Below, piece after piece: positions 54,189 through 62,924 of a stretch of 64,000 nucleotides of DNA; within the stretch, counting starts at the first letter, position 1, and the number at the start of each line of letters is the position of its first letter. Location of the stretch: the NCBI RefSeq assembly GCF_947259555.1, contig NZ_CAMYMD010000067.1, forward strand, positions 1 through 64,000. The letters are read 5' to 3'. The notes under the pieces are model-generated. The model was not told the DNA's origin. It did not search any database and saw nothing but the letters and a program-made list of their open reading frames with translations. This DNA comes from an uncultured Roseovarius sp. Its GTDB lineage: Bacteria > Pseudomonadota > Alphaproteobacteria > Rhodobacterales > Rhodobacteraceae. Position numbers and translations under genes: made by a program.

Positions 54189-54220
54189 CGTCATGCCGGA
54201 GGCATGCCTCTGGCATGACG
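54189..54220. repeat. 32-bp near-perfect palindrome
   Basis: CGTCATGCC (54189-54197) pairs with GGCATGACG (54212-54220), and the middle GAGGCATGCCTC (54199-54210) is itself a perfect palindrome, so the whole element folds into one long stem with a single mismatch pair. No T tract follows. It lies between two convergent genes in about 240 bases of noncoding DNA. Confidence 0.7.
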
Positions 54221-54284
54221 ATGCGCGGCGGCCTAACGGTCGCGATTCGCGCAGGGTACTTTATTCAGAAGCCGTTATTCCCCG

Positions 54285-55640
54285 TCACGCCGCCACGCCG
54301 CGCGCCGACCAGCCCCAGAAGCGCAACAGCATGAACACCCCCGCCAGTGCCAGCCCGGCCGCGAGGCCAAGCCAGATGCCCGCCCCGCCATAGCCGAGGG
54401 TAAAGCCCAGCACGTAGCTCACCGGCACGCCGACGGCCCAGTAACTCAGCGCCGCGATCACCATCGGCACGCGGGTATCCTGCACCCCGCGCAAGAGGCC
54501 AAGCGCCATGACCTGCGCCGCATCGACCAGCTGAAACAGCGCCGCCGCCGCCAACAGCCCGCGCCCGATCTCGATCACCGCCGCGCGGTCCGGGTCGTCG
54601 GGGTCCAGAAACAGGCTGATCATCGCGTCGGGCAGAGCCAGAAACAGCGTCATCGTCACCAGCGCCACCGCCCCCGACAGCCCCAGCACCACCCGTGCCC
54701 CGTCGCGCAAGCCCTGCCCGTCGCCGCGTCCGTAAGCCTGCCCGGCGCGCACCGTGGCGGCATTCGACAGGCCGACATGCACCATGAACACCACCGATGT
54801 CACCTGCAGCGCGATGCCATGCGCGGCCAGTGGCAGCGTGCCCAGCCAGCCCATCATCACAGAGGCGGCGGCGAAAAGCCCGACCTCCGCGAGATTGGTG
54901 ATACCGATGGGCCAGCCAAGGCGGAAGACGCTTGTCAGCGCCTCCCAGTCAGGCCGCCATAGGCGGGTGAAAAGCGCGTGTTCGGGGGCCACGAGGCGCA
55001 CATAGAGCATGAGCGCCAGAAGGGAGCCGATATGCACCGTGAGCGAGGCGATGGTCGCCCCGCGCACGCCGAGTTCGGGAAAGCCCAGATTGCCGAAGAT
55101 CAACAGGTAGTTGACCACGATGTTCATCGCCACCGCCGCCAGAGTGATCCACAGCACCACCGCCGTGCGCTCGAGCGCCGCGAGATAGGATTTCAGGACC
55201 ATCACCATCAGCGCTGGCAGGATGCCCCAACCGGCGATGATCAGGTAATCGGCGGCCAGCGCCGATGTGGACGGGGCCTGCCCCAGCAGGCCGAACACCG
55301 TCTCGGAGCCCAGCATCAGCGGCAGGGTGACAAGGCCGAACAGCACCGACACCCAAAGCCCCATGCGGGTGATGCGCCGCACCTGCGCGCCTTCGCCGCT
55401 CGCCTCAGCGGAGGCGACCATCGGCATCACCGCCCAGGCAAAGCCCGAGCCCATGATGAAGAGTACGAAAAACATCGTGCCGCCCAGCACCTCGGCGGCC
55501 AGCGCCTCGACCGAATACCAGCCGAGCATGAGCGCATCGGTCAGGGTGATGGCGAATTGCGCCACGTGGCTGCCGACGAGCGGCAGGCCAAGCCCCATCA
55601 CGGCGCGGGCGTGCTGGCGGTATGAAAGACGCGGTTGCAT
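54285..55640 (-). CDS. MATE family efflux transporter (NorM-like)
   Basis: A 451-residue inner-membrane protein with twelve predicted helices in two halves. Typical segments: LGLPLVGSHVAQFAITLTDA, GSGFAWAVMPMVASAEASGE, FPELGVRGATIASLTVHIGS and MVHVGLSNAATVRAGQAYGR. It probably exports cationic drugs or metabolites with sodium or proton coupling. ATG 55640 (MQPRLSYRQHARA) is chosen. The NicO gene is next upstream. Confidence 0.9.
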   Translation of the reverse strand: MQPRLSYRQHARAVMGLGLPLVGSHVAQFAITLTDALMLGWYSVEALAAEVLGGTMFFVLFIMGSGFAWAVMPMVASAEASGEGAQVRRITRMGLWVSVLFGLVTLPLMLGSETVFGLLGQAPSTSALAADYLIIAGWGILPALMVMVLKSYLAALERTAVVLWITLAAVAMNIVVNYLLIFGNLGFPELGVRGATIASLTVHIGSLLALMLYVRLVAPEHALFTRLWRPDWEALTSVFRLGWPIGITNLAEVGLFAAASVMMGWLGTLPLAAHGIALQVTSVVFMVHVGLSNAATVRAGQAYGRGDGQGLRDGARVVLGLSGAVALVTMTLFLALPDAMISLFLDPDDPDRAAVIEIGRGLLAAAALFQLVDAAQVMALGLLRGVQDTRVPMVIAALSYWAVGVPVSYVLGFTLGYGGAGIWLGLAAGLALAGVFMLLRFWGWSARGVAA

Positions 55641-55682
55641 GGAATTGGCGTTAGCCGGGGCGGTCCTCGCGCGCAAGCCCCG

Positions 55683-56579
55683 TCAGAGCACCGCCAGCAT
55701 GAGTTGCAGCGACAGCGCCGCAATCACCACACCCGCCGCAAGCTCCAGCAGTGGCAGCGCGCGGGCAAGGCCGCCCGCCTGACCGGTGGTGAGCCGCGCC
55801 AACGCCCCCTCGCGCAGCGTGACCGAGGCCAGCGCCACCGCAAGCGTCACGCTGGCGGTGCCCAATCCCATGGCGAAGGTGCCGAGGATGCCCGCCATCT
55901 CCAGCCCCATGCGCCATGTCAGGATCAGCAGGAACAGCGCCCCGGTGCAGGGCCGGATTGCCACGGCGGCAATCAGCGCCAGCGCATCGCGCCAGCCGGT
56001 GACCGATGCCGCCTCGTGCGCCGTGGGTCCATGTTTGTGCCCGCAACTGGAACAGGTGCCGTCGTGGGTGTGATTGACCGACCGTGCAGTGCGCAGTCTC
56101 CGCAACCCGCGCAGCGCGAGCCATGCGCCCACAGCCGCGATGGCGGCATAGCTGGCGGGGGCCATGATATCCTCGGCCAGCCCGGTCATGCGCTGCCGCG
56201 TCAGATCAAAGAGGAAGACGCTGGCATAAACCAAAACCACCGCCGATGCCGCCTGCGCCAGGCTCGAGGCGAGCGCCAGCCTCGACAGGCGCAGCGCGCT
56301 CACGCGCGCGGCCATGCCATAGCCGCCGATCAACAGCTTGCCATGCCCCGGGCCGGCGGCGTGGAAAAAGCCATAGGCGAAGCACAGCGCCATGAGGCCG
56401 GTCAGAGCCCCCGGATCGCCCGCCCGCAGGCTGCGCAACAGCCGCGCCATTGCCTGCTGCGTCTCGGCCTGCCCGGCATTGGCCCAGGCTGACACCGCAC
56501 CGGCCCCGCCGAACCCCCAAAGCCAGACTACCAGAGCCAGCAGACAAAGGGCCGCAAAGCTCAGGACGGGGCGGCGCAT
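55683..56579 (-). CDS. NicO/RcnA-like nickel/cobalt transporter
   Basis: A 298-residue membrane protein of about six helices. The family signature [20 protein letters not shown] is present. A His/Cys-rich loop ([20 protein letters not shown]) lies between helices, and [20 protein letters not shown] follows. These loops bind Ni or Co during export or uptake. The ATG overlaps the DUF1007 gene by 19 bases, a pairing typical of this family. Confidence 0.88.
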   Translation of the reverse strand: MRRPVLSFAALCLLALVVWLWGFGGAGAVSAWANAGQAETQQAMARLLRSLRAGDPGALTGLMALCFAYGFFHAAGPGHGKLLIGGYGMAARVSALRLSRLALASSLAQAASAVVLVYASVFLFDLTRQRMTGLAEDIMAPASYAAIAAVGAWLALRGLRRLRTARSVNHTHDGTCSSCGHKHGPTAHEAASVTGWRDALALIAAVAIRPCTGALFLLILTWRMGLEMAGILGTFAMGLGTASVTLAVALASVTLREGALARLTTGQAGGLARALPLLELAAGVVIAALSLQLMLAVL

Positions 56580-57205
56580 GACAGAACCATCGCCTGCGAA
56601 AAGAGATTGCCGACCTCGACGCCCTCATATTGCTCTTCGGCGCTGAGCTGGCCCAGCAGCTCGCGGAAGGCGCGTTGCGAGGCGTCCAGATCCGGCTCGC
56701 GGATCGTGTAGCTGCACCCCTTCGGCAGGCCGATCGGGCCGGTCAGCGTGTGCTCCACATAATAGGTCGGATCATAGGCCGCGACCTTGAGCCCATCGCC
56801 CGGTACCGGGTCAAACGTGCGCTCATGCGTGGCGACAATGCGGCCCTCCTCCAGCGCGATTCCAGTCGGCACCGGATGATCGAGCGCAACCTTGTCATCG
56901 CCGTGATGCATATAGAGATCGCCCTCGAACCCCTCGGGCCATTCCACCAGATCAAACCCCTTGAGCTGCGCCAGTTCGTCATCCGTCAGCACCCCGTCGC
57001 CATCGGCGTCGAGCCCCATGTCGCTGAGAATGAGCAATGAGAAGAAATCGTCATAGGTCCACGTCACCTCGACGCGGGAGAGATTACCCTGATCGTCGCC
57101 GGTAAACTCCAGCGCCACATCGACAAAGACATGCGGATGCGCGGCAAGATTGCCGACGGGCAGGCAGAGGCAAAAGGCAAGCGCGGTGCTACGGGTCCGG
57201 ATCAT
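56561..57205 (-). CDS. DUF1007 family periplasmic protein
   Basis: A 214-residue exported protein: signal peptide ([15 protein letters not shown]), then the [20 protein letters not shown] start of the mature form, whose HPH may bind metal. An EF-hand-like [13 protein letters not shown] lies in the middle. DUF1007 genes stand next to NicO transporters, so a periplasmic metal-binding partner is likely. ATG 57205 is chosen over the longer frame. Confidence 0.85.
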   Translation of the reverse strand: MIRTRSTALAFCLCLPVGNLAAHPHVFVDVALEFTGDDQGNLSRVEVTWTYDDFFSLLILSDMGLDADGDGVLTDDELAQLKGFDLVEWPEGFEGDLYMHHGDDKVALDHPVPTGIALEEGRIVATHERTFDPVPGDGLKVAAYDPTYYVEHTLTGPIGLPKGCSYTIREPDLDASQRAFRELLGQLSAEEQYEGVEVGNLFSQAMVLSCAAPS

Positions 57206-57278
57206 GGGCGCATGATTACGCAGGTCACGGCATACGGGCAAGCGCGCAAGCCACACCCGCGCCCGCAATGCGCGAAAA

Positions 57279-58196
57279 TCAGCGCGGCCTGCGATCGTCG
57301 GGATGCAGCGACTTGCCCAGGATATGATCGCTCTTGTGCAGCACGTGCTGCGCGGTCGAAACGATCAGCGGATCAGGCGCGCGGGCGATCTTGACGTCCT
57401 TGTCTGGATAATCCAGCGAACTCAGAAAATGCTGCATGCAGTTGAGACGCGCGCGCTTCTTGTCGTCGGATTTCACCACCGTCCAAGGGGCATCGGCGGT
57501 GTCGGTGTAGAAAAACATCGCCTCCTTGGCCTCGGTGTAGTCCTCCCATTTGTCAAGGCTGGCGCGGTCAATCGGGCTCAGCTTCCAATGCTTCAGCGGA
57601 TCGGTCTCGCGGCTGGCAAATCGGGCACGCTGCTCGCCTTGGCTGACCGAGAACCAGTACTTGTAGAGGCGGATACCCGACCGGACCAGCATGCGCTCCC
57701 ACTCGGGTGTCTGGCGCATGAATTCGAGATATTCCCACGGCTCGCAAAAGCCCATCACGCGCTCGACCCCGGCGCGATTGTACCATGAGCGATCATAGAG
57801 CACGATCTCCCCTGAGGTCGGCAGGTGCTCGACATAGCGCTGGAAATACCACTGGCCCTTTTCCTGCTCGGTGGGCTTGTTCAGCGCCACGACCCGAGCG
57901 GTCCTCGGGTTTAGATGCTCAGTGAAGCGCTTGATCGTGCCACCCTTGCCAGCGGCGTCACGCCCTTCAAAAAGCAGCACAAATTTCTCGCCGCTCTCCT
58001 GCGCCCAGAGCTGCACCTTGAGCAATTCAGCTTGAAGTTTGGCCTTTTGCGCCTCGTAGCTGCGACGACTGATCTTGGTTTCATAGGGATATTCACCCGT
58101 CTCGAAGGCGCGGCGCAGCGTCGCTTTTTCAAGGTTCCTTGTTGTGTTCTGCGCTGTGGGGGGCGTCGCTTGTGCGGCGTCGGGTGTCTCTGTCAA
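57279..58196 (-). CDS. ppk2: Polyphosphate kinase 2
   Basis: A 305-residue PPK2. Walker A LLFEGRDAAGKGGTIKRFTE, lid-region Arg residues (NPRTARVVALNKPTEQEKGQ), Walker B VLYDRSWYNRAGVERVMGFC. The length and single domain point to class I, which uses polyphosphate to make GTP or ATP from the diphosphates. It is transcribed towards the DUF1007 gene, with about 70 bases between. Confidence 0.94.
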   Translation of the reverse strand: MTETPDAAQATPPTAQNTTRNLEKATLRRAFETGEYPYETKISRRSYEAQKAKLQAELLKVQLWAQESGEKFVLLFEGRDAAGKGGTIKRFTEHLNPRTARVVALNKPTEQEKGQWYFQRYVEHLPTSGEIVLYDRSWYNRAGVERVMGFCEPWEYLEFMRQTPEWERMLVRSGIRLYKYWFSVSQGEQRARFASRETDPLKHWKLSPIDRASLDKWEDYTEAKEAMFFYTDTADAPWTVVKSDDKKRARLNCMQHFLSSLDYPDKDVKIARAPDPLIVSTAQHVLHKSDHILGKSLHPDDRRPR

Positions 58197-58503
58197 TTGG
58201 CTGTTCCTTGGTGTTCTGGATTGATGACGCCAAGGTTACACTTTTTCGAAGCAGGCCGCCTTGATGCGTGTCAATAGACTGTCGGACGGCTTGACCGGCC
58301 ATGTGTCACCCCGCTATGGCCGACACAGTCAAACAGGCGCTGTTATTATCCTGATCGTCGAGGCCAAGCTGCTCCATTGCGCAGAGCGTGCCAAGGCAGA
58401 CGTCGCAAGAATGCGGCTTCAGATTCAACAAGCTGGGGAAGTGTAGAATGTCATTTATGAAGCATAGTTTTCTGATTTTGACAGGTTTATCTCAGGTGAG
58501 AGC
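58197..58503. other. Intergenic gap between ppk2 and rsmB
   Basis: This stretch of about 300 bases separates two divergent starts. One short open frame (58261-58446) is possible but has no ribosome site and no recognised product. The last part before rsmB is AT-rich (TTTCTGATTTTGACAGG), which suits a promoter, but no clear hexamer pair was found. Confidence 0.5.
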
Positions 58504-59670
58504 ATGACTCCGGGCGCGCGCGTTGCAGCGGCGATTACGGTGCTGGAAACGACCCGCACCGGGATAGCCGCAGAGAAGGCCCTGACCAATTGGGCAAGGA
58601 GCGCCCGATACGCGGGATCTGGCGACCGAGCGGCTGTGCGCGATCATGTTTTCTCGGTTTTGCGCCGTTGGCGGAGCTGTGCCGCACTCGGAGGCGGCGA
58701 CACGGGGCGAGCCTTGCTTCTTGGCCTTCTGCGCGATCAAGAGCTTGATCCAACCGAGTTTTATACGGGCACAGGCCATGCACCGCCGGTGTTGAGCGAC
58801 GCGGAACAGCAGGCGGGGGAAGCACCGGACGCCGCGTCGGCGCGGGATCTGCCGGATTGGCTTTGGCCCCGTTTCAAACAAGCACTTGGCCCGGGGGCCG
58901 AAGCCGCAGCGCAAGTGCTACGCAACCGTGCGCCCATTGTTCTGAGGGTCAATTTACGGCACTGTACCCGGGCGCAGGCGATCTCGGGCCTTGTCGATGA
59001 CGGGATCATGACGCAGCCAATGGAAACGGCAAAGAGTGCCCTGCAAGTTACTGCAGGTGAGAGAAAAATTTCTAGTTCAAAACTTTTCAAATCAGGTGGT
59101 GTTGAGCTTCAGGATGCAAGCAGTCAAGCTGCGGTAGAGGCCATGGACTTGCGGGATGGCGCGCGGGTCCTTGACTATTGCGCTGGCGGTGGCGGAAAGA
59201 CTCTGGCCATGGCGGCTCTTGCCGATTGCGCGTGGTTTGCACATGACATTTCTGTTCCCCGTCTCGCCGATCTTCCGCCGCGCGCGCGCCGGGCCGGGAT
59301 TGACGTGGAGATCTTGGATGGATCTGCGTTACCACGTATGGCTCCGTTCAATATGGTCTTGTGCGATGCGCCGTGTTCCGGAAGCGGAACATGGCGACGT
59401 AATCCAGAGGCCAAATGGGCGTTAACACCCGAGCGACTGCGAGAGCTTACCGAGTTGCAGCGCCAAATCCTGTCCGAAGCTGCCAGCCTCGTCGCGCCGG
59501 GAGGGCGGTTGATTTATACAACATGCTCCATTTTAACTGAGGAAAATCAAGAATCTGTTGATCGGTTCTTATGTGATTTTCCAGCGTGGTCCAAGCTGCA
59601 ATCCCGCAATTGGCCTATCTCGGATCAGAGCGATGGTTTCTTTTTCGCAGAGCTTTCGCGATATAGTTGA
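58504..59670 (+). CDS. rsmB: RsmB/NOP-family rRNA (cytosine-C5) methyltransferase
   Basis: A 388-residue SAM enzyme. The SAM loop VLDYCAGGGGKTLAMAALAD, catalytic DAPCSGSGTWRRNPEAKW and the second Cys TTCSILTEENQESV are all present. An N-terminal NusB-like part (residues 1 to about 120) is shorter than in classical RsmB. It methylates C5 of 16S rRNA. CAGGTGAGAG precedes ATG 58504. cckA follows 104 bases later. Confidence 0.9.
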   Translation: MTPGARVAAAITVLETTRTGIAAEKALTNWARSARYAGSGDRAAVRDHVFSVLRRWRSCAALGGGDTGRALLLGLLRDQELDPTEFYTGTGHAPPVLSDAEQQAGEAPDAASARDLPDWLWPRFKQALGPGAEAAAQVLRNRAPIVLRVNLRHCTRAQAISGLVDDGIMTQPMETAKSALQVTAGERKISSSKLFKSGGVELQDASSQAAVEAMDLRDGARVLDYCAGGGGKTLAMAALADCAWFAHDISVPRLADLPPRARRAGIDVEILDGSALPRMAPFNMVLCDAPCSGSGTWRRNPEAKWALTPERLRELTELQRQILSEAASLVAPGGRLIYTTCSILTEENQESVDRFLCDFPAWSKLQSRNWPISDQSDGFFFAELSRYS

Positions 59671-59706
59671 TTTATCGTCAACCTTGACGGGAGTTGCCGG
59701 CGCGCA

Positions 59707-59721
59707 TTAAGCCTAGATTAA
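59707..59721 (+). promoter_or_regulatory. CtrA-binding box upstream of cckA
   Basis: TTAA-GCCTAGA-TTAA (59707-59721) is an exact TTAA-N7-TTAA box, 54 bases before the cckA GTG. CtrA recognises this pattern in Caulobacter and Rhodobacterales. It implies feedback of CtrA on its own kinase gene. Confidence 0.65.
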
Positions 59722-59774
59722 GAAGTGTGTGGTCAAAAAGAGGGTGAAGGTATCGTGAGGCGAGGGCGCGCGAC

Positions 59775-62072
59775 GTGGCATTCACCACCCATCCAGGCGG
59801 TCCCATAGGCAAGGCGGCAACGCGTCTGGGCCCGAGAGCAGGCATGCTCTCGGTCGCAGCATTCGCTTTCTGGGCGGCTTCCCTTCTGGTGCCCCAAGAT
59901 CATGCGCGATGGTTGTTGTGGTTGATCGCCGCCACGATCGGAAGTGTTGCCGTCTTGGTCATGGCCATAGGTCGGCGCGTCGCGCGGCAGACTTCAGATT
60001 TTGAGGCAGAGGCTGCGCACCTGCTGGAGGCTGATCCGGTCCCGACGTTAGTCACCGGTATCGATGGACAGCTTGTCTACCGCAATATTGCGGCGACGCG
60101 TGATCTCGGGGCGGATCGGGAGACGACGCTGGCGGGTGCGCTGAGACAGGTGCTGGCCAATCCTGGTGCCGTTCTCTACCGGATGGAGACCCGCGCGCTT
60201 GCCAAAGGTTCGGCGGTTGAGGATCTGCTGACCCGTGCAGGTGCGCTGCGGCTCAGTGTCCATCGCTGCGGAGACAAGTGGTTGTTGTGGAGGATCGAGA
60301 AGGCCTCCGATCAGTTGCCGCGCGATACCGAGTCGCACCCGTTGCCGATGCTCACGGTCGGGCGCAACGATGCTGTGCTTTTCATGAATCCGGCCGCGCG
60401 GGACCTGGTTGGCGAGCGCGTGCGCTCGCTTGATAAGCTGTGTCAAGAAATGCCCCTGCGTTCGGGAGAGGTGAACGCCATTACCACGGCGGATGGTCCA
60501 TTATCTTGTTTGGTGGCCGAGCGCGAGTGCATGGCGGGACGGCGGGAGATCTATCTGCTTCCTGGAGTTGTCGGACTGGGATGCCAGCCGGATGGCTGGG
60601 CCTTTTTCGATGACTTGCCGGTGCCGCTCTTGAAACTCGCCAGGGACGGCATGATCGAATTGTCGAACCGTCCGGCGCGAGACCTGCTCGGTATTGAAAC
60701 TCGTGCGGGGCTTGGACTGAGTGACGCGCTTGAAGGGCTCGGTCGATCGATCGCCGATTGGATCGATGACGCTGCAGCAGCACGTGGTACCGTTCATTCC
60801 GAGTTTTTGCGTGTGAAACGCGAGGATCGCGAGGTTTTTGTTCAGGTGACCCTCAATCGAGCGGTTGACCAGGGAGAGGTCGTTCTTATTGCCGTGCTGA
60901 ACGACGCGACAAAGCTGAAATCGCTCGAGGCCCAATTCGTGCAGAGCCAGAAGATGCAAGCAATCGGCCAGCTGGCTGGCGGTGTCGCGCACGATTTCAA
61001 CAATCTTCTCACCGCTATTTCCGGTCATTGCGATCTATTGCTCCTGCGGCACGATCAGGGAGACGACGATTTTGGCGACCTTATGCAGATCAATCAAAAC
61101 ACCAATCGCGCCGCCGCATTGGTCAGCCAATTGCTTGCCTATTCGCGCAAGCAGACACTGCGTCCTCAAGTCATCGACTTGCGTGACACATTGTCGGATC
61201 TGACGCATCTCCTCAACCGGCTGGTAGGCGAGAAAGTGTCCTTGTCCCTGCGCCAGGATCCGACTCTGGCCCCCATCCGCGCCGACAAGCGGCAGCTTGA
61301 ACAGGTATTGATGAACCTCGTCGTGAACGCCCGTGATGCCATGCCCGAGGGAGGCGATATTCGAATCGAGACCCAGAATTTGATATTGGACGCGCCTCTA
61401 AGCCGTGATCGCGCCCTTGTGGCTGCGGGACAATATGTGTGTGTCCAAGTCTGCGATGATGGCGTCGGAATCGCGCCGGACAAGTTGCAAAAGGTATTCG
61501 AGCCTTTTTTTACAACAAAACGTACCGGTGAGGGCACTGGGCTCGGACTTTCGACGGCCTACGGCATAGTAAAACAAACCGGTGGTTTTATCTTCGCCGA
61601 TAGCACGCTGGGCGAGGGCACATGCTTCAAGCTGCTCTTTCCGGCATATCTTGGGGACTATGTGCCGCTTGACAAACCGCCTTCGCAGGCCACCTCGCGG
61701 GCGCCGGCAACTGGCGTGGTCTTGCTGGTAGAGGACGAGGCGCCAGTGCGTGCCTTTGCCAGCCGCGCATTGCAGTTGCGCGGGTTCACCGTGCTCGAGG
61801 CGGACTCTGCCGAAGATGCTCTGGATATGCTGACGGATGAAACTTTGGACGTAGATGTGTTCGTGACAGATGTCGTCATGCCGGGGATTGATGGACCGGG
61901 CTGGGTGCAGAAGGCCTTGGAGCAGCGGCCCGATGCACGGGTTGTTTTTATGTCCGGGTATGCCGAAGAAACATTTGGACCCGCACAGTCGCGCATTCCA
62001 AATTCCGTTTTCCTCGCAAAACCCTTTTCACTTAACGAGCTGACTGAAATCGTACAACGCCAGATTTTGTGA
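59775..62072 (+). CDS. cckA: CckA hybrid histidine kinase of the CtrA phosphorelay
   Basis: A 765-residue membrane kinase. Two transmembrane helices are near residues 24-65, two PAS-like domains follow (about 80-380). HisKA GGVAHDFNNLLTAISGHCDL has the phospho-His near 403. N box NLVVNARDAMPEGG (about 513) and G2 GEGTGLGLSTAYGIV follow. A receiver starts at VVLLVEDEAPVRAF (about 649), with phospho-Asp in VFVTDVVMPGIDGPG. CckA phosphorylates ChpT, which is encoded at 21.5 kb, and thereby CtrA. It starts with GTG 59775. A CtrA box lies upstream. Confidence 0.93.
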   Translation: MAFTTHPGGPIGKAATRLGPRAGMLSVAAFAFWAASLLVPQDHARWLLWLIAATIGSVAVLVMAIGRRVARQTSDFEAEAAHLLEADPVPTLVTGIDGQLVYRNIAATRDLGADRETTLAGALRQVLANPGAVLYRMETRALAKGSAVEDLLTRAGALRLSVHRCGDKWLLWRIEKASDQLPRDTESHPLPMLTVGRNDAVLFMNPAARDLVGERVRSLDKLCQEMPLRSGEVNAITTADGPLSCLVAERECMAGRREIYLLPGVVGLGCQPDGWAFFDDLPVPLLKLARDGMIELSNRPARDLLGIETRAGLGLSDALEGLGRSIADWIDDAAAARGTVHSEFLRVKREDREVFVQVTLNRAVDQGEVVLIAVLNDATKLKSLEAQFVQSQKMQAIGQLAGGVAHDFNNLLTAISGHCDLLLLRHDQGDDDFGDLMQINQNTNRAAALVSQLLAYSRKQTLRPQVIDLRDTLSDLTHLLNRLVGEKVSLSLRQDPTLAPIRADKRQLEQVLMNLVVNARDAMPEGGDIRIETQNLILDAPLSRDRALVAAGQYVCVQVCDDGVGIAPDKLQKVFEPFFTTKRTGEGTGLGLSTAYGIVKQTGGFIFADSTLGEGTCFKLLFPAYLGDYVPLDKPPSQATSRAPATGVVLLVEDEAPVRAFASRALQLRGFTVLEADSAEDALDMLTDETLDVDVFVTDVVMPGIDGPGWVQKALEQRPDARVVFMSGYAEETFGPAQSRIPNSVFLAKPFSLNELTEIVQRQIL

Positions 62073-62082
62073 GTGGGGTACG

Positions 62083-62733
62083 TCAATCAGCACGGTCCTC
62101 CGGTCGCGGCTTCGGTGGCTGGGCCTGATAAGTGCCGTCTGCGCCAATCCCACCCCAAAGGCTGAAATCGTCGGCGTATTTGCGGCGTAGCCTCGCCGCA
62201 GATTCGGGCGAAAGATTTAGAGGCAGGACCGGTGACCGATTGACGCTTTCAGGCGCAACAGTCACTCCGAGCCGTGCTTCGAGGAACTGTCGGAGTCCGG
62301 CTTGATCCTCATAACGAAACAGATGGGTGACGCGGACGCCATTGCGCTGTGGTTCTAGGAACTTAGCCTGCCTGCCGACATTGGCGTAACTGGGTTGATC
62401 GCCGGCACAATACGCCGCAACGAAAGCATCGAAGCTCAATTTCTGCGTGCTGTTCACATGTCCAGCCATTTCGGGGCGGCGGCGATACCTGTACCAACTG
62501 CCAAGCCAATCAACCGGTTCGCGCATGACCGCGGCGACATCAAAGGAACCCTCGAAAAATCGCTCGACCATAGGTCTGAAAAACCGATTGTATCGAAATA
62601 AAGGCGCATGCTTGAGCTCTGGCGGCGCTGAAACCGCAATTGCCGCAAAAGGTGCGAGAGCCGCCTCATATGCCGTGCTGCCAGTCTTGGGAACCGACAA
62701 CAAAACTAGCCTTGCTTGGGAGAAAATCAGCAT
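62083..62733 (-). CDS. Sulfotransferase family protein
   Basis: A 216-residue protein. The 5'-PSB loop is [19 protein letters not shown], and the 3'-phosphate segment is [20 protein letters not shown]. It has no TPR part, unlike the sulfotransferase at 0.8 kb. AAAGGGG precedes ATG 62733. It is convergent with cckA and divergent from recA, an arrangement seen in other roseobacters. The sulfate acceptor is unknown. Confidence 0.85.
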   Translation of the reverse strand: MLIFSQARLVLLSVPKTGSTAYEAALAPFAAIAVSAPPELKHAPLFRYNRFFRPMVERFFEGSFDVAAVMREPVDWLGSWYRYRRRPEMAGHVNSTQKLSFDAFVAAYCAGDQPSYANVGRQAKFLEPQRNGVRVTHLFRYEDQAGLRQFLEARLGVTVAPESVNRSPVLPLNLSPESAARLRRKYADDFSLWGGIGADGTYQAQPPKPRPEDRAD

Positions 62734-62823
62734 GCGCCCCTTTCGAATGTCATCTTCGATCCGCTCGTTGGCTGAAACTACTTCTTAATCTTTGCGGGCG
62801 AAAGTGGAGATACCATAATTTAC

Positions 62824-62852
62824 TTGAAGTGTTCGTGCTTTGTCTTCATAAC
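62824..62852 (+). promoter_or_regulatory. recA promoter
   Basis: TTGAAG (62824-62829) and CATAAC (62847-62852) with 17-bp spacing, about 70 bases before the recA ATG. The -10 is the same as that proposed for tctC. The SOS box lies directly after it. Confidence 0.5.
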
Positions 62853-62859
62853 GAACTGG

Positions 62860-62874
62860 GAACAAAAAAGGAAC
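62860..62874 (+). promoter_or_regulatory. LexA (SOS) box of recA
   Basis: GAAC-AAAAAAG-GAAC (62860-62874) is the alphaproteobacterial direct-repeat LexA operator (GTTC-N7-GTTC on the other strand). Its place just downstream of the -10 suits repression of recA initiation. Confidence 0.8.
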
Positions 62875-62924
62875 ACAGCCAATCATTGCCGCGCGCGGCA
62901 GGGTGTGAAATAAGGGACCGACAA

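Noticed and set aside
54189..54220. Rho-independent terminator
   Set aside because: The stem is strong but no T tract follows on either strand.
58261..58446. Small 61-codon gene before rsmB
   Set aside because: No ribosome site, no recognisable product and no evidence of coding composition.
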